A stretch of DNA of 64,000 nucleotides from JAAYVZ01 sp035384965 (lineage in GTDB: Bacteria > Acidobacteriota > Thermoanaerobaculia > Thermoanaerobaculales > Thermoanaerobaculaceae): NCBI GenBank assembly GCA_035384965.1, contig DAOOJE010000008.1, positions 1-64,000 of the forward strand, given 5' to 3'. The notes beneath the pieces are model-generated. The model ran no database searches. It was not told the DNA's origin and saw only the letters and a list, made by a program, of their open reading frames with translations. This document shows positions 24,497-32,757 of the stretch, one piece after another (position 1 is the first letter of the stretch; every line of letters begins with the position of its first letter). The translations under genes and the position numbers were made by a program.

Positions 24497-27076
24497 TCAC
24501 TCTTCCAGCTCCCGCTTCAGCTCGGCCAGCACGTTGAGCGCCTCGAGCGGCGTCAGCGACTCCACCTGCAGCTTGCGCAGGCGCTGCGCCACCAGCTCCT
24601 CCCCGGCCGGGAACAGCGGGAGCTGGCGCGGCGCGCGCGACGGGGCGGTCGCCTCGACCACCTTCAGCTCCTGCCGTTCGAGCTGTTTGAGAATCGCCTG
24701 TGCTCGCTTGCAGGTTGCCTCCGGCACTCCGGCCAGGCGGGCAACGTGGATGCCGTAGGAGCGGTCGGACGGCCCCGGCACGACGCGGTGCAGGAACAGC
24801 ACGTGCCCCTGCCACTCCTTGACCGCCACGGAGGCGTTGACCACGCGTTCGAGGCGCTGCGCGAGGTCAGTGAGCTCGTGATAGTGCGTTGCGAAAATGA
24901 CGAGCGGCCCGCCCTGGCTCATCGGCGGGTCGTGCAGGGTCTCGACCACGGCCCAGGCCAGCGAGAGGCCGTCGAACGTCGCGGTTCCCCGCCCCACCTC
25001 GTCCAGCACGACCAGCGAGCGCGGTGTGGCGTGGCGCAGGATGCGGGCCACCTCGGTCATCTCGACCATGAACGTCGACTCGCCCCGCGCCAGGTCGTCG
25101 GCCGCGCCGACGCGCGTGAACACCCGGTCGATCTCGCCGATCTCCGCCGCCTCGGCCGCCACGAACGAGCCGGCGCGCGCCATGATCACGGCCAGCGCCA
25201 CCTGCCGCAGGTATGTCGACTTGCCGCCCATGTTGGGGCCCGTGAGCAGCACGATCTGCCGCCCGGTGGCGTCGAGCTCGACATCGTTGGAAACGAACGG
25301 CTGGCCGGAGACCTCCTCCACCACCGGGTGGCGCGACGCCTGCAGCTTGATGCGCGGCCCCACCACCAGCACCGGCCGGCAGTACCGCCAGCGGCGCGCC
25401 CGATCCGCAAACGCGGCCAGCACGTCCACGGCGGCCAGCGCCCGCGCCGTCGCCGCCAGCCGTCCCGCCTCCTCGGCGCCCCGCGCCAGCAGCTCGGCAT
25501 ACAGCGCCTTTTCGCGCTCCTCGGCCTCGGCCTCGGCGCCGACGATGCGACGCTCCAGCTCCACCAGCTCCGCGGTCACGAACCGCTCGCCGCCGGCGAG
25601 CGTCTGCTTGCGGGTCCACCCCTCGGGCACGCGGTCGAGGTTCGCGCGCGACACCTCGAAGCCGTAGCCGAACACCCGGTTGTACCGGATGCGCAGGCTG
25701 GCGATGCCCGTGGCCGCCCGCTCGCGCGCCTCCAGCTCCCCCAGCACCTCCTTGGCGGAGCGCGACAGCCGGCGCGCCTCGTCGAGCGCCGGGTCGTGGC
25801 CGGCCCGAATCGTGCCCGGCCCCAGCACCGCCGGCGGCTCGTCGGCCAGGCAGCGCTCGAGGTCTTCGCGCCAGGCCTCCATCGGGTCGACCTGTTCGCC
25901 GAGCGTCGCCACGAGCTGGCACGGGGAGGCGGCCAGCTCGGCCCGCAGCGTCGGGAGCTTGCCGAGCGCCGCTCGCAGCGCCGCCAGCTCCCCCGGCCTG
26001 AGCTGCTGCAGCCCGAGCCTCGCCGCACTGCGCTCGAGGTCGCCGAGGCCGGTGAGCTGTTCCCGCAACGACGCGAGCACCGCCGTCTCGTCGTGCAGCC
26101 ACGCCACCGCTTCGTGGCGCAGGGAGGCGAACGCCGAGTCGGCCAGCGGGCGCAGCAACCACTCCCGCAGCAGTCGCGAGCCCATCGGCGTGACGGTATG
26201 GTCGAGCACGCGAGAAAGGCTGGCCCGGCGCTCGCCTGTGGCGTCCCGCAGCAGTTCGAGGTTGCGCACCGTGGCGGCGTCGAGCAACAGCTCCGACGCC
26301 CGGTGGCGGCGTTCGAAGTTCCCCAGGTGCCGCGCCGCCTGCCCTTGCGTTTCCCGCAAGTACTCCACGAGCGCCCCTGCCGCCCCGATTAGCGCCTCTC
26401 CCGGTTCCAGCTCGAACGCCCGCAGGGAGCCGACGCCGAGCGCGCTCCGGAGCAGCTCCTCGCCGCGAGCCGGTGCGAACCAGCCGGCGGGCCGCCGCGT
26501 CTCGACCGGCCTTTCGAGTTCCCGCGGCCACGCGGCGTCGAGGTCGAGCCCTTCCGCCGCCAGCACCTCCCGCGGCTGCAGCTGCGCCAGCACGTCCCGC
26601 AGCTCGTCGGGTCCGCCGCACAGCGCGCCCCCCAGGGAGCCCGAGGCGGCCTCCAGCCAGGCGACCGCCGTGGCGGAGCCGTCCGGCACCAGCGCGACCA
26701 CCCACCGGCGCTCTCCCTCCGCCAGCAGCTCCGGCTCGGTGACGGTGCCCGGTGTGAGAATCCGCACCACCTCGCGCCGGACCAGCCCGCCGGCCTGAGC
26801 CGGATCCTCCACCTGCTCGGCGATCGCCACCTTGAAACCGGCCTCGAGCAGCTTCGCCACGTAGGACGCCTTCGCGTGATGAGGAATCCCGCACATCGGC
26901 GAGGTCACCTCGTCGTTGTGGCGCCGCCGGGTCAGGACCAGGCCGAGAATCGGCGCGGCGGTCTGCGCGTCCTCGAAGAACAGCTCGTAGAAGTCCCCGA
27001 GCCGGTACAGCAGCATGGCATCCGGGTGCCGCGCCTTCAGTTCGAGGTACTGCTGCAGCATCGGGGTCTGCTTCAT
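24497..27076 (-). CDS. mutS: DNA mismatch repair protein MutS
   Basis: MutS binds mispaired bases and recruits MutL. The 859-residue protein has the mismatch-binding domain I with the Phe-X-Glu motif in GDFYELFFEDA, connector and lever domains with long helices, the clamp, and a C-terminal ABC-type ATPase with Walker A TGPNMGGKSTYLRQ and Walker B VVLDEVGRGTATFDG. The C-terminal end (LEALNVLAELKRELEE) is the usual tetramer/dimer helix region. I chose ATG 27076 (MKQTPMLQQYLELK). No ribosome binding site is visible, and a TACAAT box lies only 10 bases upstream, which suggests a nearly leaderless transcript. It is divergent from tsaB. Confidence 0.96.
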   Translation of the reverse strand: MKQTPMLQQYLELKARHPDAMLLYRLGDFYELFFEDAQTAAPILGLVLTRRRHNDEVTSPMCGIPHHAKASYVAKLLEAGFKVAIAEQVEDPAQAGGLVRREVVRILTPGTVTEPELLAEGERRWVVALVPDGSATAVAWLEAASGSLGGALCGGPDELRDVLAQLQPREVLAAEGLDLDAAWPRELERPVETRRPAGWFAPARGEELLRSALGVGSLRAFELEPGEALIGAAGALVEYLRETQGQAARHLGNFERRHRASELLLDAATVRNLELLRDATGERRASLSRVLDHTVTPMGSRLLREWLLRPLADSAFASLRHEAVAWLHDETAVLASLREQLTGLGDLERSAARLGLQQLRPGELAALRAALGKLPTLRAELAASPCQLVATLGEQVDPMEAWREDLERCLADEPPAVLGPGTIRAGHDPALDEARRLSRSAKEVLGELEARERAATGIASLRIRYNRVFGYGFEVSRANLDRVPEGWTRKQTLAGGERFVTAELVELERRIVGAEAEAEEREKALYAELLARGAEEAGRLAATARALAAVDVLAAFADRARRWRYCRPVLVVGPRIKLQASRHPVVEEVSGQPFVSNDVELDATGRQIVLLTGPNMGGKSTYLRQVALAVIMARAGSFVAAEAAEIGEIDRVFTRVGAADDLARGESTFMVEMTEVARILRHATPRSLVVLDEVGRGTATFDGLSLAWAVVETLHDPPMSQGGPLVIFATHYHELTDLAQRLERVVNASVAVKEWQGHVLFLHRVVPGPSDRSYGIHVARLAGVPEATCKRAQAILKQLERQELKVVEATAPSRAPRQLPLFPAGEELVAQRLRKLQVESLTPLEALNVLAELKRELEE

Positions 27077-27085
27077 GCCGCGTGC

Positions 27086-27091
27086 ATTGTA
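27086..27091 (-). promoter_or_regulatory. candidate -10 box (TACAAT) of mutS
   Basis: The minus-strand hexamer TACAAT ends 9 bases before the mutS ATG. A start of transcription 6-7 bases downstream would leave a leader of only two or three bases, matching the absence of a ribosome binding site. Confidence 0.4.
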
Positions 27092-27145
27092 GCCCGGGGC
27101 CGCGCCAGCCTTGACGCGCCGCGGCGCGACGACGAAACTTGGCCG

Positions 27146-27811
27146 ATGGCAGCGATCCTCGCCATTGTGGGGTGCGGGCCGCGACTGGAGTCCGCGCTGC
27201 AGGCCCCGGGGATGGCGGCGCCCGGCGTGGTGGCCCTGGCCGGCCCTGTCCCCCGTTCGGAGCTCGTGATGTCGGCCGTGGATCTCCTGCTGCGGGCTGC
27301 TGGCCTCGAGCGCGCCAGCCTCGGGCTCGTCCTCGCCACCCGCGGACCGGGCTCGTTCACCGGCGTCCGCGTGGCGCTGGCGACTGCCGGGGGTCTGGCC
27401 GCGGCGCTCGGGATCCCGGCCGTCGGTGTCCCTTCCCTGCTCGCTCAAGCGGCGCGGTGCGCGGGCGAACGGTGCCTGGCCGTCCAGCCGGCACGGCGCG
27501 GCCAGGTCTACGCCCAGACGTTCCGGCGCCTGGCCGATGGCTGGCAGGCCGAGGACGAGCCGTGCGTGCTCCCGCTGAGCGAACTCGCCGCGGCCCGCGA
27601 TCCCGTCGTGGCACCGGCCGGTCTCGAGCTTCCCCCGGGTGCTCGTGCAGCCGCTGCCTGCACGACCACGGCCGAGGCGCTGCTCGCGCTCGCTCCGCTC
27701 GTGCCCACCGTTGGCCTCGACACCCTGGCGCCGCTTTATCTCGAGCCGCCCCCCGCCGTGCCCCCTACCAGGACTGCCAAGCCATGGCCGCCGTCCCCGC
27801 CGGCTACCTGA
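27146..27811 (+). CDS. tsaB: tRNA threonylcarbamoyladenosine biosynthesis protein TsaB
   Basis: TsaB is the inactive partner that holds TsaD and TsaE in the complex making t6A on tRNAs that read ANN codons. The 221-residue protein has the signature LATRGPGSFTGVRVALATAGGLA... (broken here after 20 residues) near residue 60 and GIPAVGVPSLLAQA. The N-terminal strand reads ILAIVGCGPRLES where most TsaB proteins have an IDTS-type loop, so the first part of the actin-like fold has diverged. No TsaD is nearby. Its 3' end overlaps rimI by 28 bases, the common tsaB-rimI arrangement. It is divergent from mutS, and ATG 27146 sits 69 bases from the mutS start. Confidence 0.85.
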   Translation: MAAILAIVGCGPRLESALQAPGMAAPGVVALAGPVPRSELVMSAVDLLLRAAGLERASLGLVLATRGPGSFTGVRVALATAGGLAAALGIPAVGVPSLLAQAARCAGERCLAVQPARRGQVYAQTFRRLADGWQAEDEPCVLPLSELAAARDPVVAPAGLELPPGARAAAACTTTAEALLALAPLVPTVGLDTLAPLYLEPPPAVPPTRTAKPWPPSPPAT

Positions 27812-28266
27812 GCCGCCCCGCCACCGTCGCCGACGTCCCGGCCGTCGCCAGGCTCGAGGCCGAGGTCTTCGTGGACCCGTGGCCGAGCCACCTCTACCTG
27901 CAGGAAGTCGAGCAGCCTCTGCGCTTCCAGCGCGTCGTGGTCAGTCCCGACGGCTCCCTTGTCGGCTACCTGTTCGCCTGCTGGCAGGTGGACGAGCTGC
28001 ACGTCCTCAAGGTCGCGACCCACCCGCTGTTCGAGGGCCGCGGCATCGCCTCGGCGCTCATGGCCGAGGCGCGCGAGGAAGCGGTCCGGGGCCGGGCCCG
28101 CGGCCTCTTCCTCGAGGTCCGCCCCTCCAACCGGCGCGCCGTCAAGCTCTACCTGCATATCGGCTACCGCATCATCGGCCGCCGCCCCGGCTACTACACC
28201 AACGGCGAGGACGCCCTCGTCATGTTTTTCGACCTCGGCGCGCCGACCGCGCCCGACAACGTCTGA
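27784..28266 (+). CDS. rimI: ribosomal protein S18 alanine N-acetyltransferase (GNAT)
   Basis: The 160-residue GNAT protein shows the order of motifs of RimI: LSRPATVADVPAVARLEAEVF with DPWPSHLY, then VGYLFACWQVDELHVLKVAT, then the acetyl-CoA loop HPLFEGRGIASALM and the C-terminal LEVRPSNRRAVKLYLHIGY. The Tyr in GYRIIGRRPGYY and the NGEDALVM tail are also RimI-like. RimI acetylates the N-terminal Ala of ribosomal protein S18 and is often next to tsaB, as here with a 28-base overlap. Some close homologues acetylate other N-termini, so the target is inferred. Confidence 0.88.
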   Translation: MAAVPAGYLSRPATVADVPAVARLEAEVFVDPWPSHLYLQEVEQPLRFQRVVVSPDGSLVGYLFACWQVDELHVLKVATHPLFEGRGIASALMAEAREEAVRGRARGLFLEVRPSNRRAVKLYLHIGYRIIGRRPGYYTNGEDALVMFFDLGAPTAPDNV

Positions 28267-28354
28267 CGCCGCCCTCTCTCCCGCCACCACCGGCGTGGGC
28301 GCGATCTCCGTCGGCGCGCGGGTGGGTCGTCCGGAACCCGGGAGGCCCGAACGG

Positions 28355-29146
28355 CTACCTCGGGGGACGCTCGTCCCTGGCGCCGCGGGCTTGCAGGTAC
28401 TCGGCTACCGGCGGGAGCGGCTTCCGCTCGCCAGCGGGCGGCCGCTGCTCCTCCCACCGCTCCAGGAGGATGCCCAGGACGCTGTAGCCGTCGTTGTCCC
28501 TGGCATTGAGGTCAGCCCCGCGCTCGACGAGCAGCTTGATGAGGTCGAAAAGCCCTGCCGCGGCAGCGCCGTGCAGCGGGGTAGCGCCCCGCCCGTCCAC
28601 GGCGTCGATCGGCGCCCCCGCAGCGAGCAGCGCCCGGGCACACTCGAGTGCGCGCCGGAGCATGACCGGGTCAGATTCCTCGCCCGGCTCCGGCCGGGCC
28701 GCCATCACGAGCCAGTGCAGCGCGGTCCGCCCGTACTGCCTGTCGCGGATGTCGGGTCGGGCGCCGTGCGCGAGCAGGAACTGCAGCGGCGTGACGCGCG
28801 CGAACACAGCGTAGTGGATGAGGAGCGGCTCGCCGTCGAGGTCGACGTCGTCGACGTCGGCCCCTTTCGAGATGAGGATCTCGGCGAGCCGGCGCGCCTT
28901 CTTCGCGGCCTCGCCTCCGAGGCTGATGCCGTCCACGGCGTGCAGCAGCAACGGTCCCCAGCCGTCGCGGGCGGTCACGAGCCCCGGGCTCGCCTCCAGG
29001 ATGGCCAGGGTCTCCGCCTCCATCTCGGCCAGCGACGAGCTCCCGGTCACCAGAGCTTCGATCCTCGCGAAATCGCTCTGCTGGGCGGCGTGGCCGGCCC
29101 CCGAAAGCCCCGCAAGCACGCCAAGGACAACGAGTGTTCGCCCCAT
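28355..29146 (-). CDS. exported ankyrin repeat protein
   Basis: The protein (263 residues from ATG 29146) has a signal peptide (MGRTLVVLGVLAGLSGAGHA) and then at least four ankyrin-type repeats: ILISKGADVDDVDLDGEPL, LLAHGARPDIRDRQYGRTAL, LLAAGAPIDAVDGRGATPL and LVERGADLNARDNDGYSVL. Ankyrin repeats bind other proteins; with a signal peptide it should act in the periplasm. A very strong GGAGGAGGAGG ribosome binding site fixes the start. No partner is obvious; rimI is convergent (88-base gap) and the MshEN/GAF gene is divergent. Confidence 0.85.
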   Translation of the reverse strand: MGRTLVVLGVLAGLSGAGHAAQQSDFARIEALVTGSSSLAEMEAETLAILEASPGLVTARDGWGPLLLHAVDGISLGGEAAKKARRLAEILISKGADVDDVDLDGEPLLIHYAVFARVTPLQFLLAHGARPDIRDRQYGRTALHWLVMAARPEPGEESDPVMLRRALECARALLAAGAPIDAVDGRGATPLHGAAAAGLFDLIKLLVERGADLNARDNDGYSVLGILLERWEEQRPPAGERKPLPPVAEYLQARGARDERPPR

Positions 29147-29174
29147 CGCCTCCTCCTCCAGCGACCCGCGCCAG

Positions 29175-29180
29175 ATTGTA
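29175..29180 (-). promoter_or_regulatory. candidate -10 box (TACAAT) of the ankyrin gene
   Basis: Minus-strand TACAAT lies 28 bases before the ATG at 29146 and leaves room for the strong GGAGG ribosome binding site. No -35 match is seen. Confidence 0.35.
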
Positions 29181-29230
29181 AGGCTGCCGCCGCAGAAGCG
29201 GGCACGCCCGAGCAGCCGCCGCGCAGAGGG

Positions 29231-29236
29231 TATACT
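29231..29236 (+). promoter_or_regulatory. candidate -10 box (TATACT) of the MshEN/GAF gene
   Basis: TATACT is a 5/6 -10 match located 17 bases before the GTG start at 29254, with GGAGA in between. The leader would be very short. Confidence 0.35.
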
Positions 29237-29253
29237 CGCGCTGGAGAACGGAC

Positions 29254-30396
29254 GTGCCACGCATCGGAGAAATCCTCATTGCCAAGGGAGCGTTGACGCC
29301 CGACCAGCTCCGCTCCGGCCTGGACGCTGCCCGCCGCAACGGCGGGCGGCTTGGAACGTGGCTGGTGCGGCTCGGGTACATCAACGAGTCCACGCTGCTG
29401 GAGGGCCTCGGGCAGCAGTTCGGGTGCCCGACCGCCAAGGCGATCGATCTCGCGACCGCCCCTCTCGCCGTGCGCAACCTGCTGCCGGCCGCGTTCTGCA
29501 AGCGCCACATGCTGCTGCCGTTCAACCGCAGCGGACGGCAGCTCGACGTCGCGATGGTAGACCCGGCCGATCTCGTCGTCATCGACGAGATGACGCGCTC
29601 CACGGGCCTCATCATCCGCCCCTACATCGCCACGGAGGCTGCGCTCACCGCGGCGCTCGCCCTCACGCCCGCGCCGGCTCCCACCGCGGCGTCGGCAGCG
29701 GCGCCCGGACCACCAAGAGCCGCTGCACGCGAGTGGCGCCAGTTCTGGAAGATGGAGGCGCCGACGCTCGAGGTGATGAAGGCCATGGCGGCGCCCGCCG
29801 TCGTGCCGGTGGCGCATCTCGCGGCGTCGTTCCCGTACCTCGCCGCGCTCGGCAGCGGTACACCGGCGCCGGCGGTCGTCGAGCCAGGCGACCTCGCCGA
29901 GTCGCTCTCGGCCGCCACGCACCGCGATCAGGTCGCGAGCCTCATCCTCGGCGCGCTCGCTGCGCCGGCCCGCCGGGTCGCGCTCTTTTCGCTCCAGCAG
30001 CACAAGGTGATGGGGTGGGCGGCAACCGGGCTGGGCGTCGACGAGGACGTGTTCCACACGCTCATTGTCACGATCGACCACCCCTCGGTGTTCCACAGCC
30101 TCAGCAAGGGCACCGAGACGCACACCGGCCCCCTGCCGCCCGGCGAGGTGACGAGGCTCGCCGCCGAGGCGCTGGGCCCTCCCTCGCCGAGGGAGGCCGT
30201 GGTCACCACGATCAAGGTCCGCGGCAAGCTGGCCGGGTTTCTGTGGGTGGACTGCGGAGAGGACGGTGTGGCAGCGATCTCGGTCCGGGAGGTCGAGGAG
30301 GTCGCCCGGCTCGCCGGCCTGGCGCTGGAGATCCTCGTCTTGCGACAGAAGATCAAGGTAGGCGCCCGCTTGACAGAGGGCGTGGCGACGGATTAG
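29254..30396 (+). CDS. MshEN and GAF-like domain protein lacking the secretion ATPase
   Basis: The 380-residue protein begins with a MshEN/T2SSE_N domain (residues 1-130). It contains the two-part motif RLGTWLVRLGYINESTLLEGL, shown here in two pieces (RLGTWLVRLGYINES then TLLEGL), which in MshE-type ATPases binds cyclic di-GMP. There is no Walker ATPase. After an Ala/Pro linker the C-terminal part (about 215-375) resembles a GAF domain: RRVALFSLQQHKVMGWAATG and VVTTIKVRGKLAGFLWVDCG. So it is a sensor or adaptor rather than a pilus or secretion motor. Start is GTG with GGAGA upstream. HU follows after 28 bases, possibly on the same transcript. Ligand and partner are unproven. Confidence 0.7.
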   Translation: MPRIGEILIAKGALTPDQLRSGLDAARRNGGRLGTWLVRLGYINESTLLEGLGQQFGCPTAKAIDLATAPLAVRNLLPAAFCKRHMLLPFNRSGRQLDVAMVDPADLVVIDEMTRSTGLIIRPYIATEAALTAALALTPAPAPTAASAAAPGPPRAAAREWRQFWKMEAPTLEVMKAMAAPAVVPVAHLAASFPYLAALGSGTPAPAVVEPGDLAESLSAATHRDQVASLILGALAAPARRVALFSLQQHKVMGWAATGLGVDEDVFHTLIVTIDHPSVFHSLSKGTETHTGPLPPGEVTRLAAEALGPPSPREAVVTTIKVRGKLAGFLWVDCGEDGVAAISVREVEEVARLAGLALEILVLRQKIKVGARLTEGVATD

Positions 30397-30424
30397 CTTT
30401 TCCCGTCCTGTTCGGGAGGGACCG

Positions 30425-30694
30425 ATGATCAAGGCGGATCTCGTCAAGAGGGTCATGGCTGCGGTCGAACTGCCTCAAGGCAAGGCAAGTGACGCTGTCA
30501 ACGCGATTTTCGATGCCATGCGCGAAGCGCTGACACGCGGCGACCGCATCGAGCTGCGTGGCTTCGGCGTGTTCGTCGTCAAGAGCCGCAAGCGCGGCAT
30601 CGGCCGCAACCCCAAGACCGGCGTCGAGGTCGCGATCCCCCCTGGAAAGACCATCCGCTTCAAGCCGGGCAAGGCCCTGCGCATCCTCGACTAA
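30425..30694 (+). CDS. HU/IHF family DNA-binding protein
   Basis: The 89-residue protein is a complete HU-type histone-like protein: N-terminal helices (MIKADLVKRVMAAVELPQGK), the IELRGFGVFVVK strand, the DNA-wrapping arm GIGRNPKTGVEVAIPPGKTI and the closing RFKPGKALR. It bends and compacts DNA as a dimer. GGGAGG lies 5-10 bases before the ATG. The M50 protease gene begins immediately at the stop codon (TAAGTG), so the two are translated from one message. HU versus IHF identity cannot be settled. Confidence 0.95.
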   Translation: MIKADLVKRVMAAVELPQGKASDAVNAIFDAMREALTRGDRIELRGFGVFVVKSRKRGIGRNPKTGVEVAIPPGKTIRFKPGKALRILD

Positions 30695-31639
30695 GTGACG
30701 AGCCCTCCGTTCCAGATCGAGATCATCGGCCCCGACGGTTTCCCCGTCGGGGTCATTCGTCCCGCCCCGCCACCCCCGCGCCGCGTCTGGCTGCACGTGC
30801 TGCTGTTCGCCGCCACGCTCGCCGCCACCACCCTGGTCGGCGGGCTGAGCTTCACTCCGGCCGCCGATGTGACCGGCGCCACAAACTTGCCGGAGCTGCT
30901 CGCCCACCCCGCCGTGCTCCGCAACGGGCTCGGGTTTTCGCTGCCGCTCATGCTGATCCTGCTGGCCCACGAGACGGGCCACTACCTGGCCTGCCGCCGT
31001 CACCGGCTGGACGCGACGCTGCCGTACTTCATCCCGGTGCCGTTCGGCATCGGCACCCTGGGCGCCTTCATCCGCATCCGGTCGCCGTTGCTTGCCAAGC
31101 GAGAGCTGCTCGACGTCGGAGCCTCCGGCCCGCTGGCTGGCTTCGTCGCGGCGATTCCAGTGCTGCTGCTCGGAATCGGGCACTCCACGCCGGTGGCCGA
31201 GATCCCCGACCACGGGTACATGTTGCTGGGCGAGCCGCTCCTGTTCCGTCTCGTGAAGGCTTGGCTCCACCCCTCCCTCGCCCACGGCGGCGACCTCGTC
31301 CTGCACCCGACAGGGATGGCCGCCTGGTTCGGCCTTTTCGTCACGGCGATGAACCTGCTGCCGTTCGGCCAGCTCGACGGAGGACACGTGCTCTACGCCC
31401 TCATCGGCCGCTGGCATCGCCGGGTCGTGTGGCCGGCGCTTCTTGTCCTGGTTGCCCTGGGGTTCAAGTGGCCGGGGTGGTGGGTGTGGGCCGTCATTGC
31501 GCTGGCGATGCGGGTGCGCCATCCCGCCATTCCAGGCGAGGACGAGCCGCTCGATCCGCGCCGCCTTCGCCTCGCGTGGCTCTGCATCGTGGTCTTCCTG
31601 CTCTGCTTCACCCCACAACCGTTCGCGCTCGCGGACTGA
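30695..31639 (+). CDS. M50 (site-2 protease-like) intramembrane metalloprotease
   Basis: The 314-residue membrane protein has several hydrophobic helices and both zinc motifs of the M50 family: HETGH (HExxH) near residue 91 in MLILLAHETGHYLACRR, and the second-site Asp in LPFGQLDGGHVLYALIG near residue 228. A GASGPLAGF segment, common in this family, lies between. Such enzymes cut substrates inside the membrane, often anti-sigma factors, or relate to plant EGY-type homologues. No PDZ domain is seen. The start is GTG directly after the HU stop with no gap. Substrate unknown. Confidence 0.9.
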   Translation: MTSPPFQIEIIGPDGFPVGVIRPAPPPPRRVWLHVLLFAATLAATTLVGGLSFTPAADVTGATNLPELLAHPAVLRNGLGFSLPLMLILLAHETGHYLACRRHRLDATLPYFIPVPFGIGTLGAFIRIRSPLLAKRELLDVGASGPLAGFVAAIPVLLLGIGHSTPVAEIPDHGYMLLGEPLLFRLVKAWLHPSLAHGGDLVLHPTGMAAWFGLFVTAMNLLPFGQLDGGHVLYALIGRWHRRVVWPALLVLVALGFKWPGWWVWAVIALAMRVRHPAIPGEDEPLDPRRLRLAWLCIVVFLLCFTPQPFALAD

Positions 31640-31654
31640 CGGCATTCTGCCTGC

Positions 31655-31684
31655 TTGCATCGCTCACATGAATGTGGGTAAATT
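31655..31684 (+). promoter_or_regulatory. candidate promoter with internal palindrome (TTGCAT - 18 - TAAATT)
   Basis: TTGCAT (31655-31660) and TAAATT (31679-31684) are spaced 18 bases. The spacer contains the palindrome CACAT-GA-ATGTG (31665-31676), a plausible operator. It would drive the gene starting at 31711. Confidence 0.4.
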
Positions 31685-31710
31685 GTTCTCAGGGTCGGTG
31701 GGGAGCTCAG

Positions 31711-32730
31711 GTGTCGACGCCGGAACACAACATCGAAGCGTACCGGATGCTGGGCGACATCCTGACGACGCTGCGCGCGGCGCTGCGCGCGGGGTTGGAG
31801 GGGGAGTTCGGTCCGAAGTGGTTCGCCGAGGGGCTTCCTGGTCCGCTCTTCGCCCGCCTCGTCCAGCGCAAGGAAAAGGAGAAGGCGGTCAGCGTCCTCG
31901 ACGGCTCGTATTTCTCGATCCTCGAGTACGCCGACTTTTCGGACATCAAGGAGATCTGCCTGGCCCAGCCCAGAATCGCCACGTTCCTCAAGGCGTTCGG
32001 CGGCAACTCGCAAATCTGCCAGGCGCGCTTTCTGGAGCTGCAAGGCCTGCACGACAAGCTCGCCGGCCTGCGGAGCGTCAGCGAGTCGGAGCTGTCGTTC
32101 CTCCAGCACCTCCTGCGGCGGCTCCACCAGGTCGTGGACCCTTCGGCTTTCCCGGAGCCGGACCGGACGACGTGGACCGAGCGCCCGAACGGTGGCAACG
32201 GCCAGCCGGTTCCCCGGCCGAGCCCGGCAGCCGAAGCACCGCTTCCGGCGAGCGCTGCGGCCCCGCCCCCGGCCGCCCCGGCTCCCGCGCCGCAACCCCA
32301 GGCCGTCCCCGCCGCGCCGGCGCCTCTCCCGAGCCAGGCCCCGCCCCCGCCGGCCGCGACACCCGCCGCGGAGGGCGGCGGCAGCACCCTCGGGGGCCTT
32401 GCAAAGGCGTTGCAGGAAGGCGATGACAAGGCGATCCTCGCCGCCCTTCTCGGCGAGGTCCGGCACCTTTCGGAGCACATGACGGACAGCCAGGGACCGG
32501 CCACGCCGCCGGTCTGGGAAAGGGTGTCCGAGAGCGCCTGGTACGCGCGCCGCTACGCCTCGCTCGGCATGCGGCCGGTGTCCGACTTCTACAACCTCTA
32601 CCTCGCGTTGCGCGAACGCATCGGCGAGGGGGCCGGCGACCAAGAGCTGCAGAACTTCCTGCAGGCCCACGCCTACCAGCAGGTGATCATGGCAGTGGGG
32701 GTGTTCTTCCAGCAAAACAAGGTGGCCTGA
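31711..32730 (+). CDS. hypothetical protein with two conserved-looking ends and an Ala/Pro linker
   Basis: I do not recognise this 339-residue protein with certainty. The N-terminal part (about 1-140) is helical, with EFGPKWFAEGLPGPLFARLV and SYFSILEYADFSDIKEICLA; this faintly recalls Swt1/HEPN-type RNA-associated domains, but I cannot confirm it. Residues about 150-225 are Ala/Pro-rich and probably disordered. The C-terminal 110 residues are again helical (WERVSESAWYARRYASLG, FYNLYLALRERIGEG). No membrane helix or signal is seen. GTG 31711 was chosen because GGGGAG precedes it; an ATG 39 bases earlier would fall inside the likely promoter. It converges with rnpB. Confidence 0.6.
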   Translation: MSTPEHNIEAYRMLGDILTTLRAALRAGLEGEFGPKWFAEGLPGPLFARLVQRKEKEKAVSVLDGSYFSILEYADFSDIKEICLAQPRIATFLKAFGGNSQICQARFLELQGLHDKLAGLRSVSESELSFLQHLLRRLHQVVDPSAFPEPDRTTWTERPNGGNGQPVPRPSPAAEAPLPASAAAPPPAAPAPAPQPQAVPAAPAPLPSQAPPPPAATPAAEGGGSTLGGLAKALQEGDDKAILAALLGEVRHLSEHMTDSQGPATPPVWERVSESAWYARRYASLGMRPVSDFYNLYLALRERIGEGAGDQELQNFLQAHAYQQVIMAVGVFFQQNKVA

Positions 32731-32757
32731 GCCGCCGCCCGGGACAGGCGGCGCAAA

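Noticed and set aside
32731..32757. GCCGCC/GGCGGC hairpin between the unknown gene and rnpB as a terminator
   Set aside because: Six-base stem with a 10-base loop and no T tract on either strand; too weak to call.
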